Origin: Fragilariopsis cylindrus CCMP1102
Lineage: Eukaryota; Bacillariophyta; Bacillariophyceae; Bacillariales; Bacillariaceae
Assembly: GCA_900095095.1 (NCBI GenBank)
Contig: FMBT01000160.1
Span: 1 to 40,551 of the forward strand
Direction of reading: 5' to 3'
DNA length: 40,551 nucleotides
Shown here: piece by piece, positions 1-10,602 of the stretch
How positions within the stretch are numbered: position 1 is the first letter of the stretch
How the letters are laid out: each line of letters starts with the position of its first letter
Position numbers and translations under genes: made by a program
The notes under the pieces: model-generated
What the model was told of the DNA's origin: nothing
The model's database searches: none
The model's input: only the letters and a program-made list of their open reading frames with translations

Positions 1-129
1 AATATATTTCTCATTTCTCATTCGGGTATGTTTATCGAACGGATGGTTTCACCAACAATGGAAATGATAGAACGTAGGTTAAAAGTTCATTTACGTGCCA
101 TGGATGAACCAAGTGGACGTGAGTTCTGA
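1..129 (+). CDS. 3' end of an unidentified gene, partial
   Basis: An open frame runs from the left edge to a TGA at 127-129 (42 codons), with a plausible coding composition that includes MFIERMVSPTMEMIERRLKV. It points toward the ABC ATPase on the other strand, so the two genes would be convergent with about 140 bases between their stops. A GTGAGT donor-like site begins at 118. Splicing from there to the AG at about 186-187 would give an alternative short ending (GRRGEV) before a stop. I do not recognise the family, and so short a fragment cannot be assigned a function. It could also be a chance open frame. Confidence 0.35.
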   Translation, partial: NIFLISHSGMFIERMVSPTMEMIERRLKVHLRAMDEPSGREF

Positions 130-266
130 TTTTTGATTATTATTTGGGTACATATAAATACCTGCCTGATTGAAGGCGGGAGCAGGTCGAGGCGAAGTTT
201 GATTATTATAAAATAGATAGAAGGTACTGTAATTGCCTATATACTAAGATAGTCTAGTTAATACAT

Positions 267-2295
267 TTACCCCTGAGTGATGCTACCATCCCTTCTCAGA
301 CGATTTATAGCTCCTGCAATTTCATAAAGTCGTGGACGCGCCATCCCCCCATGATATTGACCAGGAGTTAAGCTAGCTACACCTTCCTTGTCAATAAGCT
401 TTCCCAATTGCTCTAGTGTATCTGTGAGAGAACGACCCTTGGTCTGCTCAGGCAGTCGCTGCAGAGCTGCCAATATAGCAGTAGTTTGTGCTTTGGAAAC
501 AAGCTGCTCTAAGCAAGATAAATCAAGTTCTGTTTCTCCAAATACTATAGAATTTTGAGAAATTGTTTTCACTTTGCCATTTGGAACGAAGGAATTGCCG
601 TTGATAAAACGTTTCGACTTAGTCGGTCGAAACTTAACGCACTGAGATGCTGTGTGTGGTAATGCAGATGACTTCGTTGAGCTTGCTGCAATCGTCTTCG
701 CTCTTTCGGTTGCATCTAAACACATATACGAATCCATCACCAAAACGTTATCTGCTACGTCGAAGTAGTCCCCGGTTCCTCCAATCACCATTACAGAGGA
801 AACCTGACAATCGTCATATAGAGAACGCACAATCCGTACGAATGGTGTGATTGGTTCTTTGTCGGCTGCTACCAATTGCATCATTTTGTCATCCCTAATC
901 ATGAGATTGGTTGCGCAAGTATCTTAATCGAATTTCGTTAGTCAGGAAAAGGGAGACATAGAAAGGTAAGAACAAATGATTGCAGAATTACGCCACAGAA
1001 CTAGAACATGTTGCATTTGTTAATGTCATCATACCTTCATCAATTAGAAGTGCATTCGCACCACACTCTATTGCCTCAATGATATTTGTGGCTTGACTGG
1101 TACTCCCACTAGCATCTTCAGTCGAAAAACAGGTAGTGTCCCTACCGAATGGTAAATTATTAATAAAGTTACTTATATCCACAGCTGTAACATTACGTCC
1201 ATCTTCAGCACGGACCTTGCAGGCATCAACAGACGTCATGCAGAATTCTCGTCCATCTCCAGGAATTTTGGGGTACAAACCAAGGGTTACTGTTTGAAGT
1301 AGAGTCGACTTTCCGTGAAAGCCACCACCACAGATTAAAGTTATTCCAAGGGGGATTCCCATCCCAGTGATTTTTGTTTTGGAGTTTGGAAGAATGAAGT
1401 CAATTTCCAATCTTGACGGTGATTTGAAGGGGACCGGATTACCATCCATTGGTCGATCGTCTGCTCCACTTTTTCGCGGCAAAATTGCTCCATTTCTAAT
1501 GAAGCTAACAATATTTCGATATTTGAGTTGTTCTTGCAACCACACTTGATCCTCTATCATTTCTATGTGATTTTTCAACCGATCCGCAGAAAGCGAGGTA
1601 TAATACATACGCTCTATCATGGACGGCAGAGTTTGCGAGAAGATTGTTTCCGCGGCATGTCCGAGGATACTTCTTCCTCGCGCTGGCAGGTTGACGGTAA
1701 TCTGTGCGACGATATTTCCATTGGTAGGATCGATAAACACGGCAGATTGTTCCAAAATCGATTGACATGGCTCAAGAACTTGAATATCTCCACCCTTATT
1801 GCCGCTCCATCCACCACCACCACTACCACTCATCGAGGTATCTGCCCCCAAACGTTTACAAGCACCATGCAGAACGCGGAGAAGATAATCTCCTAATGCC
1901 ATAGATCTGATTCTATTGGAATACAAATTTCGTGGAAATCCCGCGTGGGCGGCATCAATGACAATCCGACAACGTGTTGGTGCAGCGAAAGGATCGGATT
2001 GAGCCTTTTCACAGAACAATGTGAATTGTGGATAGTTCCATCCACGATTCAAGGGTGTATCAATATCATGATAGCACGGATATTGCTTTCCATCGAGACG
2101 TTGAAGAAGGTTCTTTAATTCATTAAAAGATCCACCCCCTGTGGGAACAAAAACTCGAACTCGATCACTGCCACCTTCTTCATTGCCGCGTCCTCTACCT
2201 CTACCTCCTCCCCCGTATTTGTTTTTATAATACTCTCCTCGTCCACCACCACGGCCACCCCCGCGTCCTCCTCCTCTTCCGCCTCTATAAGACAT
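267..2295 (-). CDS. Predicted ATPase of the ABC class (PF09818/COG3044 type) with RGG-rich N terminus
   Basis: The model has two exons, 2295-1035 and 922-267. A 112-base GT..AG intron (1034-923) splits a codon exactly at Walker B, so LLIDE joins D-TCATN. The product is 638 residues with no frame break. Residues 1-40 are Gly/Arg-rich with repeated RGG, as in RNA-binding tails. The body carries an unusual P-loop, GGGFHGKSTLL (about 322-332), an ABC signature-like DASGSTSQA (about 394-402), Walker B ALLIDED (about 415-421), and a C-terminal PRLYEIAGAINRLRR close to the family hallmark. Exon 2 also has VMVIGGTGDYFDVAD, typical of the family. This is a soluble ATPase family found in bacteria, fungi, plants and protists whose cellular role is not established. 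The RGG tail suggests nucleic-acid or RNP association, which is inference. The start at 2295 is the ATG opening the RGG tract. Confidence 0.88.
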
Positions 2296-2907
2296 GATTA
2301 TTCTCTTTGTGATGTTGGAAATATCCTAAGTTGTCATTGTGATGAAGAGATCTTAGTGATATTGGAATTAAGGCAAAAGGCAATAAAAATAAAAATTTCT
2401 CATGCCGATCGACTCAATTATCTAAGTGGAGGAATTCCTCTAAGTAATTTGCCCGAATTTCCTCTAGTTGAAAAGGTTCATGACGTATAACTCCTCTAAG
2501 TAACTCAACCGAATTTCCTCTAAGTGGAAAAATTCCTCTAAGTGATTGACAAGCGAGTTACAAGCATCGTAAAGTCACGAAGCTAGTTAGTCCATCCTTT
2601 GTGAAAGAGAAGATCCAAAGATAGGACCTACGGTACAGATCTACAGCACTTGTACAGAAAAATATGAAATACGATACAACCTAGCGAATGAAAGCAAATA
2701 GCCACCGAAAGAAAACAGTCCATCACAGGCTCACAAATTAGTTTTACTTCGTGAAACATTTGAGCTACTACCAGTACTACTAATATAGATTAAGAAAGCA
2801 TTATTTGTTTTTCATCGTTGTCGTTCATTTTTTGTTTTAGCAATAGCAATAGCAATCATGATGGTGTTGATGTTGATAAATGAGACAAATATTAAACAAT
2901 ATATATT
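2296..2907. other. Spacer with degenerate CCTCTAAGT repeats
   Basis: This stretch of about 610 bases lies between the start of the ABC ATPase gene and the end of the next minus-strand gene. It would hold the ATPase promoter. From 2419 to 2545 it carries five or more degenerate copies of tCCTCTAAGTgA, several of them paired as CCTCTAAGTAA...CGAATTTCCTCTA. The rest is AT-rich with no gene I can support. Confidence 0.5.
2419..2545. repeat. Degenerate CCTCTAAGT direct repeats
   Basis: CCTCTA cores sit at 2437, 2461, 2493, 2517 and 2535, with a further TCTAAGTGGA near 2420. Two blocks of about 40 bases (2433-2470 and 2489-2530) share the order CCTCTAAGTAA, a spacer, then CGAATTTCCTCTA. The array lies 125-250 bases upstream of the ABC ATPase start. 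It could be a decayed minisatellite or a cluster of factor-binding sites. Confidence 0.5.
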
Positions 2908-4807
2908 CTAGTTGTATTGAGCTGTGCTCTTTATCCATTGTGCACCTTTACTTGCTACTGATTCCATTTCGTCCTTCGTCATTGAAGATAATGTTCCTCC
3001 ATCTTTATGGAACCAGTAGATTCCAACAGGTCGATGGCCAAAATAGTTCATGGAATGCCAATGACGCATTTCAAGGAGCTTACCCACAACAGAGTGATCA
3101 GTAATTGAAAGATGATTCATCAGACTTTTCCCTAGATCCGTGATGGCTTGTACGGTGATGATATTGTTAAATTCAGGCCAAACAATAGACACGCCGTCAA
3201 CAGTTCTTGTAATATAAGCAGAACCAGTTCCACCACCTGTAAATTGGAGACTTGTATTTCTGATGTTAGCATTATTGTGAAACTTAGGACGGGCATCAAT
3301 TCGTTTCCACACAAGCTTGCCATCCTTATCAACTTCGCCAGTCTTTTCAATGGTTGATCCCGTTAGTGGATTCGAATTGCATCCAGCTTTCCCTTTCTCT
3401 TTTCTCTTTCGATCAATGGCGTATTGGCAACCGTACATCACTTCCGTGTGAATTTTGTTCCACTCTTCACTATTGAATTTGTGATTATCATCATCATTTC
3501 TCAAGGCCATAAATAAAGCAATAAGCAACGGAATATGAGAGTTAATACAAAATTTAGAAACACCATTCCATTGTACTACCTTTGGATGGCATGTATCTGG
3601 ATAATGCATTAATCCGTGACGAATTGCTGATAAAAGATACTTGAGAGCACGACTCGTTGTGTCTTTTGTTACGAACGAATGTCCAAGGAAAGCGTTTTTT
3701 ACGTTGCTTATTTTCCGAAGGACCACAAGCAACTCGGTTGTTTGTTTGGGTGTGAGTTGCCTGTTGCCCGTCTCCAACCGTTGTGTGGGTGTCTTTTCAA
3801 TTGTGCTCTTGGAAATAATAACAACAACAACAACAACAACAACAACAAAAGAATATAATATTGATTAGAGTATAATACATATGATACACAAACATTCACT
3901 ACAATAATTTGTATTACATTGACTTACCTTTTGTTCTTTTTCTTCTGCTCTTTTTCTTTTCTCTTCCTTCCGCTCCTTAATATCTTCTGCTTTCTTTCTT
4001 TTCTTTTCTGCTGTCTCTCTTTTCTTTTCTTCTTTCTTTCTTTTCTTTTCTGCTGTCTCTCTTTTCTTTTCTTCTGCTGTCTCTCTTTTCTTTTCTTCTC
4101 GTGCCTTCCGGTTATTGTCAAATAATTTCTGTTCTTCTGCTCTCTTCTTGCATCTTATTCCACAAGCTAAAACATTGGAACAACGTCCGCTTTCCCCCCC
4201 AAATGGAGAGTTACAGATATAACAGTTCAAACGCGGAAGCGGAAGCATCTTGGTGGACGCTGATGATGCTGATGATGAAGATGTAGAAAGTAGCTTTCGT
4301 TTCAAAATATTTGTGGTAGCAACAACAACAACATAATAGAATGAAATACATGGGTTAGAGTTTAAAATATGATACCAACATTCATGACATTATAACGTCC
4401 GTGATGACCAGGACGACGACGACAACGATCTCTCTTACCTTTTTATTTTTATCGGGATCCGCGGTAAGTGCTTGTGCTTTTTTCTTTAGTTGACATTTCC
4501 GCTGACTTTCTCGATCATTCTTCCTTTTATTCTCAAGTGCCTCCGCTGTTCTTTTTCTGTAGTTGTGTTTTCTTTTTGTACTCAAATTTATACCATACCT
4601 GTTGACTGTGTCAACGAATGTGGATAGGGGTAATCGCAAAGCTTTCGCCATAGATTTTTGGGTTACTCGATGCTCACTTGATAGTCCTTCTATCGATTTG
4701 AGAAATATATCTTTCGCATCATTAATCGTACTGCTTTCTGCTATTAATTCCTCGGCCGTTGTCGTTTCCTCGGCCGTTGTCGATGGCGATGACGTTGACG
4801 TTGACAT
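2908..4807 (-). CDS. Unrecognised protein: helix-turn-helix, Cys cluster, charged coil and novel C-terminal domain
   Basis: The model has three exons, 4807-4439, 4293-3928 and 3807-2908, all joined in phase 0 with clean donors (GTAAGAG, GTAAGTC). The product is 544 residues. Residues 1-40 are Ser/Thr/Glu-rich. Residues 46-72 resemble a psq-like helix-turn-helix (TQKSMAKALRLPLSTFVDTV), followed by a Lys/Arg-rich stretch. Exon 2 has five cysteines (147, 150, 161, 167, 171; CYIC...CGIRC) suggesting a metal-binding knuckle, then about 70 residues of KKRETAEKKRKK-type charged repeat that should form a coiled coil or long helix. Exon 3 encodes about 300 residues rich in His, Trp and Asn (for example MRHWHSMNYFGHRPVG, TGGGTGSAYITRT) that I do not recognise. 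DNA binding is a reasonable inference for the N-terminal half. No DDE-type transposase triad is obvious, so domestication of a transposon is only a possibility. Exons 2 and 3 have no ATG of their own near their 5' ends, which supports the spliced model. Confidence 0.7.
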
Positions 4808-5134
4808 TGATATTGTTGATATTGCTGCTGCTGTTGTTGATATTGTTGTGCTTGTTGCTATTGCTGCAGCCGTTGTTGATGTCGACGAAGATTTATCAGA
4901 AATAGTATTGATTTGCTGATGTTGTCTGAAAGTCTAGTTGCAAATCAAACATTATTCCAATCATTGAACAAATCCTAGCGGCAATGCATTGCGTTTTGGG
5001 TGATTTCCGCGCTCTTTCAAATCGATCATTATTTATTCCAATCGTCGAACAAATCTATACGGACTTAGTCCCAACCTTTTACTCAGTCGTGTGCAAACGG
5101 TTTCACTGACCGATATACAGACAGACCTTGGAAA

Positions 5135-5142
5135 TGACGTCA
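5135..5142. promoter_or_regulatory. CRE-like palindrome TGACGTCA
   Basis: A perfect TGACGTCA lies about 330 bases upstream of the start of the three-exon gene on the minus strand. TGACGT elements bound by bZIP factors are known as CO2/cAMP-responsive elements in diatom promoters. Its use here is inferred from position only, since an 8-mer can occur by chance. Confidence 0.3.
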
Positions 5143-5157
5143 TCACTTCAATTTCAA

Positions 5158-5177
5158 TGCGCGCATGCCTGCGCGCA
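5158..5177. repeat. GC-rich perfect inverted repeat
   Basis: TGCGCGC (5158-5164) and GCGCGCA (5171-5177) are exact reverse complements around a 6-base spacer. They stand out in AT-rich surroundings and sit 16 bases from the CRE-like site. This could be a dimeric factor-binding site or a small hairpin. Confidence 0.5.
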
Positions 5178-5664
5178 GAGAACTGATGTACTGACAGACC
5201 GGATGTGAAACAAGAAAATCTCATGGTTCAGTTCTTTCAACCAAACTGTCCTACCAGTTGATACCGACGATGGGATTCCCCACTCTTTTTCTTACTAGTA
5301 CTAGTAATAACTGATGACTTCATCATATGACGCGCCATGGAGATTGTCGGGAGATGTGCGGAACGATCGAAGATCCTTTCCAGCAAACTGTACATCCTTC
5401 TTATCCCCAATAGCATTCACGAATTTGCTGCTAGCAAACTCAGCTCTGTCATATGACATGTTGTTGTTGTTGTTGTGTTGTGGTGTGTTGTTTTCTTATT
5501 ATTATTATTAGCATCATGATACTGTCCTTACACAAACAACCAATTGTTTTCAAACTAACGGACAACACCACCGGCCGAGGCCGATGATGTTGTGTCGGGT
5601 TCCAACAAAAGAGATGTAGAGATAGAGGACGTACACTATAGTTGTAACCGTTCATTATTGTTGT

Positions 5665-5830
5665 GTAGTTGTCGTTGTGTTGTGTTGTGTTGTGTTGTTG
5701 TCGTTGTCGTTGTCGTTGTCGTTGATGTGTTTGTTGTCGTTGATGTGTTTGTTGTCGTTGATGTGTTTGTTGTCGTTGATGTGTTTGTTGTCGTTGTGTT
5801 GTTGTGTTGTGTTGTGGTTGTGTTCGATTC
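5665..5830. repeat. GTT/GTC microsatellite with four exact 18-base units
   Basis: GTTGTC hexamers lead into four exact tandem copies of GTTGATGTGTTTGTTGTC (5721-5738, 5739-5756, 5757-5774, 5775-5792), followed by GTGTT repeats. A related (TTG)n and (ATT)n tract lies at 5460-5510. The absence of stops on both strands is a by-product of the repeat composition. Confidence 0.9.
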
Positions 5831-7050
5831 ATCAATTCGGAAAAAGAAAAAGAAGAAAAATAGCTTCAGTTGAATTTTCATATTGACCGTTGAACGTGTG
5901 TTAAGGTTTTGCGTCATGTAAATCGAAAAAAGACTTTTGTGAAATGTAAAGCACTGTAGTACAATTTCTACCTGAATTGAAAAATTAAATAAAAAGGACA
6001 TGCACATCAAAGATAATACAACGTACAGTAGAGCGAAGATTGCTAAAAAAGTAGAAGGGTAAACACTTTAGTCGCACACAGTACATACGCACACTTTTTT
6101 CGAATAAAGAAACAACAAAAATGTTACAATAATGTGTGCTTCTCACACAGTGTTACACACAGTAGGAATGCAACAGCAACAACAAGGATATTTGTACTTA
6201 CCTCTTACTTGTCCTTGTCAATGTATGTGACACCAAGTCTTATTTTCAGGGAGCTTTCACAAAAAATTTAATACCCTGAGTAAGCATATTGGTATATTTT
6301 TTCACCACAAAAGGAAGAAGCAATATCAGATTACTTTTTTCGGCTTGTTAGTAACAATAGAGGATTTCCATAATGCTTAGTCCATCCTCTTTAGAAACTA
6401 TTAAAGGATACCTATTTGTGTCCTTGTTTGGTCTTTGATTGATGTGATTGATCTTTTAACCTTAGTATTATTATAAATATAGGATTCCATATATTCTAAA
6501 TGGGACCATTATTGACAATATGCTCAGATATAGGACTACAACAACAATCTTCCATAATCATTACGATGATTATAGGAACTTTAAGCTTGATAGCATTATT
6601 CCTTCCTGAAAATATGTTGCTCGCCATTATTTAAAGACAGGGAGGCTTGGATTTTGAATATCATATTTCAGGAAAACTGCCCCTTTTTCTTTTTTGGGAC
6701 CTGCACCCTTTCACCTTACTTCAAGTAAGCAAATGCCCCCGCATCGCATTCCGTGCATTGATTATTATTTTTATTCGACTAAGTTCACCCGTATTCGAAT
6801 TTGGTGCAACCTTAAAATCTCTGCTCTTTTCTTTTCTTTTTAATTACTTTTGAACTTTTAGATCGATCGATACCAATAGTACAAACACCTACAATGTCCT
6901 TCGAAGCACGACAATGATCGAATAGTCGTCAGTCGAACTAACTACGATCTAGCTAATAATCTTAATAATAGAATACAAGATCGATTTCTTTGCAGAGATA
7001 AAACACAAACACACAAGCCTACACATACAATAAGAAAGTGACCCCGACAA

Positions 7051-10000
7051 ATGACGGGATTACCTGTTTCCACGAACAATGTTCGCAGCAGCAAGAAACG
7101 AGGGTTTGGACTATCTCTATTAGGCATACTTTGTATACTAGTATTATTTGTGGTACTTATTATGTGGACCGAGGATTTAGTTGGACTGCCGCAAACAGGC
7201 GATACTACTCCATACGCTATATCGAAGTCGGACTTTGCCTGGAGGCATAATGATGAGATGAAAACAACAGCGGCAGAAACGAAAATGAAAATGAAAACAT
7301 ATTTGACTGATGATGGTGGTATGGATTAATGGTGAAAAGGTCAAATTATGCTGATAGTAAAATGCTGATGACGATGACGACTTATTCTTCTCCTGGATGA
7401 GTGGCGGTAACAGCAAGAGAAAAGACCTACAGAAGAAAACGAAGGGCAGTGATAATAAATTTAAATTCAATCGGAAACATCATCATCAAAGAAAAAATAA
7501 TCAAGATCGAAAGCATAAAAAAGATTCGCTACGAAAACGAATTGGTACAAACGACGAAATTGGACCCCTTCCCGTCGTACAAAACATCAACGACGATAAT
7601 ATACCTCTTGCGAGACTTTCAGTGGGGTCGTTCTTGCATGCTTCAGATGCTCTTTTATGTCGAGAATCTATCATTGATTACGTCATTAATGCTACCGACT
7701 TGAAGGACGAATGTGATGGACTTAAAAAGGCTACACAACAAATTGTGTTGCAGATGAACAAAATGAAGAGCCGGAAGCACCACTCGGCTCCTCCTCGTCA
7801 CGGCGACGATTGCCAAAAATAAAAGAAGAGAATTCAGTGATATATTTGCAACATCGATTATTTCATTGGTCTCATGACATTCGATCCTGGTGGTTTAAAG
7901 CACCAACACCAGTATTCATGAGTGAAGATCGAATTTTGGATGAATGGGACGATGCAGCTTTGAAGTGGAACAGGGATGGGATTTTCATTATATCATCAGG
8001 AGGATATTATAAGGATGCTTCGTAGTGATGAGGACAATGTAGAATCCAATCGGAAACAAAATGACGACGTCAATTCATCCGAATACAAACCATTAATCAT
8101 GACGGTGGAACAGGAGAAACCACTACCAAATCCAAACAAAACCAAAGCAATAATTAATAAGCCATTAGCCAACCTTGCACTTCCCATTACGTCAAAACAT
8201 GTCTCTGATAAGGCTCTCACGGGAACGCTTATGCTCCAGCAGGATAATAATCTTATGAATGCTGTCAAGAATCAAACCAATACTACTGTAACAGAAGCCC
8301 AAGCTGAAGCACAGGTCTCATCGAAGGCGGTGAGCGATGCGGCCGATATGATTTCAAATATACTGAATGATCCCACTTCGGTCGAAGCAAGAACCTGCTG
8401 TACATCCATCTTAAATACATTTCATGAAAATTGTAGTGTTGATGAAGAAGAAGAGCTTTCCGATAAACGACTGTTTGTTGGAGTTGCAGTCGTTGCATTT
8501 TGTGGATTAGTAAAATCTCTTATCCGTAATTTCCGTATACGGTTCCTTCCTGAAGCAGCTGGATGTATATTAGTGGGAGGTACGTGTCGCTTGCTTTTTT
8601 TTTAAATTGTTTACCCTTGTTGTACTTTCTTTTATAAAAAATGCTGTAAGTTCAAGCTTGAATTTCACTTATAACTCTCGCCCCTCGGTTTCTATCTTCT
8701 CCTTATTTCAGTTTCCGCGGGTTACATCTTAACTTTCTACCCACATCATGATATTAGCTTCGACGGCAACTGGTTTCTTCGGATCATGGTTCCCCCATTG
8801 TTTTTGAAGCAGCCTTAAGTATTGACAAACGATCCTTCAGTCGACATATTGTACCAATTCTACTTTATGCCGTTATCGGAACGTTAATAGCGACTGGTGT
8901 CACCGCAATTGTTGTTCACGAGGGAAGTAAACTCCTTCATAGGTTCTGTGAGACTATTCCCTATCCTGAAGCCTTAGCTTTTGGAGCATTGATTCGTCAA
9001 TTGACCCTATTGCCGTTTGAGTGTTCTAAGCAATATGGGAATGACAGACAAAGATACAATCTACGTCGTTATTTTTGGGGAGTCGCTTCTCAATGATGGT
9101 GTTGCAATTGTTCTGTTCGAAACTCTAGTACACTTTTTGGATGATAATATGATTGTGGATGGTAACGCTGTCACGGCGGCAGCTATCCACTTCATGGTGG
9201 TTTTTATGGGCTCTTTATTGATCGGTATAGCCTATGGTCTTTGTTGTACACTCTACTACTGGATCATGATTGGTTGCCAAACACCACTTGTAGAGGTTCT
9301 CATGTTTTGTTGTTGGGCACTTTTACCGTATTACGTGTGCGATGGAATTGAATGGTCGGGCATTGTTGCGGTTGTCGCTGCTGGTTTTATTATGGATATA
9401 TATGTTGTAGGCACAGAGAACTCAGGGGAAGCGACCAACGATGATATAGACCAAAACGGCATGCTAAAGAATCATCGTCATCCTTTACAGATTATGACTC
9501 AGACAATAAAAAGAATGACAAGGGACGGAGACGAAAAGGTCAAGTACGTCGGCCAATCTTTTCCAAAGAAGGACTCTTATCCAGAAAGGCCAAGACTCAC
9601 GTTGTATTCGTGACGGAAATTATTGCCACCATGATGGAGACCGCAATATTCGCGTATCTGGGATTGTTCTTATTTAGTTCACGATATCACTGGAATTTCT
9701 ACCACGTTGTGATTGCTATAACCGGTTGTTGTCTTAGCCGTGCCGTAATGATTCCCAGCTTGAGCTTAATAGCAAACTGGATAACGAGAATGCAACAATC
9801 TGGAGCCATTTGTCGATCCCAAGAACAAACTCATCAGTCTGATTATCCCGATACACCAACCTCAAAAAATCGACCGAATCTCGCCGCGGGGGTCATCATC
9901 GATTCTAAAATGCAATTAGTTCTCTGGTTTGCTGGGTTGCGTGGAGCAATGTCCTTCGCGCTTGTTGAGCACATTCCTCAATATGATGCTGTTTCCGGGG

Positions 10001-10326
10001 AAGGTACACGATTCAAGTCGGAATTGAAGGCTATGACCTCGGCGTGTATCATATTTACAGTTTTTATATTGGGTGGTGGTACCTTTTACGTGACGGAGGC
10101 TTTAGGATTGTCCCCAAAATCAAAAAGCGAGAGCAAGTCAGACCACCAAATGGAAATGATAGGATTGCTTAGCTCAACAAACTCGACAGACACTACTGAA
10201 GATAGAGCAGAAGAAATTGACGGGGAGGAACCTATACCTGAGTACGATCAGAATGGCACGACTCCGTCAAAAAATCTCCGACGACCCGGTAGACCAGTGA
10301 GGAGACAGCGAAAGTTGGTATGTTAA
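7051..10326 (+). CDS. Na+/H+ exchanger (CPA1/NHE family), reading frame broken at about eight sites
   Basis: This is a membrane antiporter exchanging Na+ (or K+) for H+. The start at 7051 gives a cytosolic stub and a membrane anchor (GLSLLGILCILVLFVVLIMW), then a long basic, low-complexity N-terminal region. One intron is clear (8580-8711, joining GCILVG to VSAGY). The transporter core shows EAALSIDKRSF, SIDPIAV, the signature FGESLLNDGVAIVLFETL with the ND pair typical of electroneutral CPA1 members, EIIATMMETAIFAYLGLFLF, and WFAGLRGAMSFALVEH. Continuous homology needs frame changes near 7326, 7360, 7817, 8022, 8794, 8994, 9016 and 9455. All but the one at 8022 read as a single missing base, mostly in runs of A, C or T. 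No premature stop arises by substitution and the core motifs are intact, so assembly deletions are more likely than a decayed gene. The C-terminal tail is short and acidic. Confidence 0.82.
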
Positions 10327-10530
10327 ATAGAAAATATAAACATTTCTTATAGATTCATATTTTAGTTAATACTTAGGATTATAAATTCACTATCATTTCT
10401 AACTATAGAATAACTACTTTGCATTCAACCCGCCATCAAAGAATTATTTCCACTTGCATTGCATCTTAATTCTTAGACTAGACCAGACTATACATAAGGA
10501 AACACAATATCCGACAGTTTCCTGCATCAT

Positions 10531-10537
10531 GCATATA

Positions 10538-10571
<34 letters not shown>
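10531..10571. repeat. (AT)n microsatellite
   Basis: An alternating AT run, interrupted once by ACAT, in the 276-base spacer between the convergent exchanger and ClpS genes. A similar AT run lies at 13983-14010. Confidence 0.9.
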
Positions 10572-10602
10572 ACGATGAAAACTACTAATTCTCACAATAT
10601 CT

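Larger units (their letters stand above)
4808..7050. other. Long repeat-rich intergenic region
   Basis: About 2.2 kb between divergent genes. The left part (4950-5180) has a short direct repeat (ATTCCAATC.T.GAACAAATC, near 4954 and 5036), a CRE-like palindrome and a GC-rich inverted repeat. The middle (5460-5830) is GTT/GTC-rich microsatellite and minisatellite sequence whose long open frames on both strands are composition artefacts. From 5880 to 7050 it is AT-rich with no gene I can support. The promoter of the Na+/H+ exchanger should lie at the right end. Confidence 0.5.

Noticed and set aside
3919..4125. Plus-strand frame rich in Phe, Leu and Ser resembling membrane segments.
   Set aside because: It is the antisense of the Lys/Glu-rich coil of the three-exon gene, a common shadow.
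5721..5792. Repeats that might suggest a CRISPR array.
   Set aside because: The units are directly tandem with no spacers, in a eukaryotic microsatellite.
5449..6010. Long open frames on both strands rich in Thr/Gln/Asn or Val/Leu/Cys.
   Set aside because: They are direct translations of GTT/GTC microsatellites in several frames at once and have no domain or splice support.
2590..6390. 12-base word TTAGTCCATCCT shared by 2590 and 6375.
   Set aside because: Repeated 12-mers are expected by chance in 40 kb and the flanks do not match.
7051..10326. Programmed ribosomal frameshifting as the cause of the exchanger frame breaks.
   Set aside because: Sites share no common slippery heptamer or stop-codon context, and similar one-base losses occur in unrelated genes, which favours sequence error.
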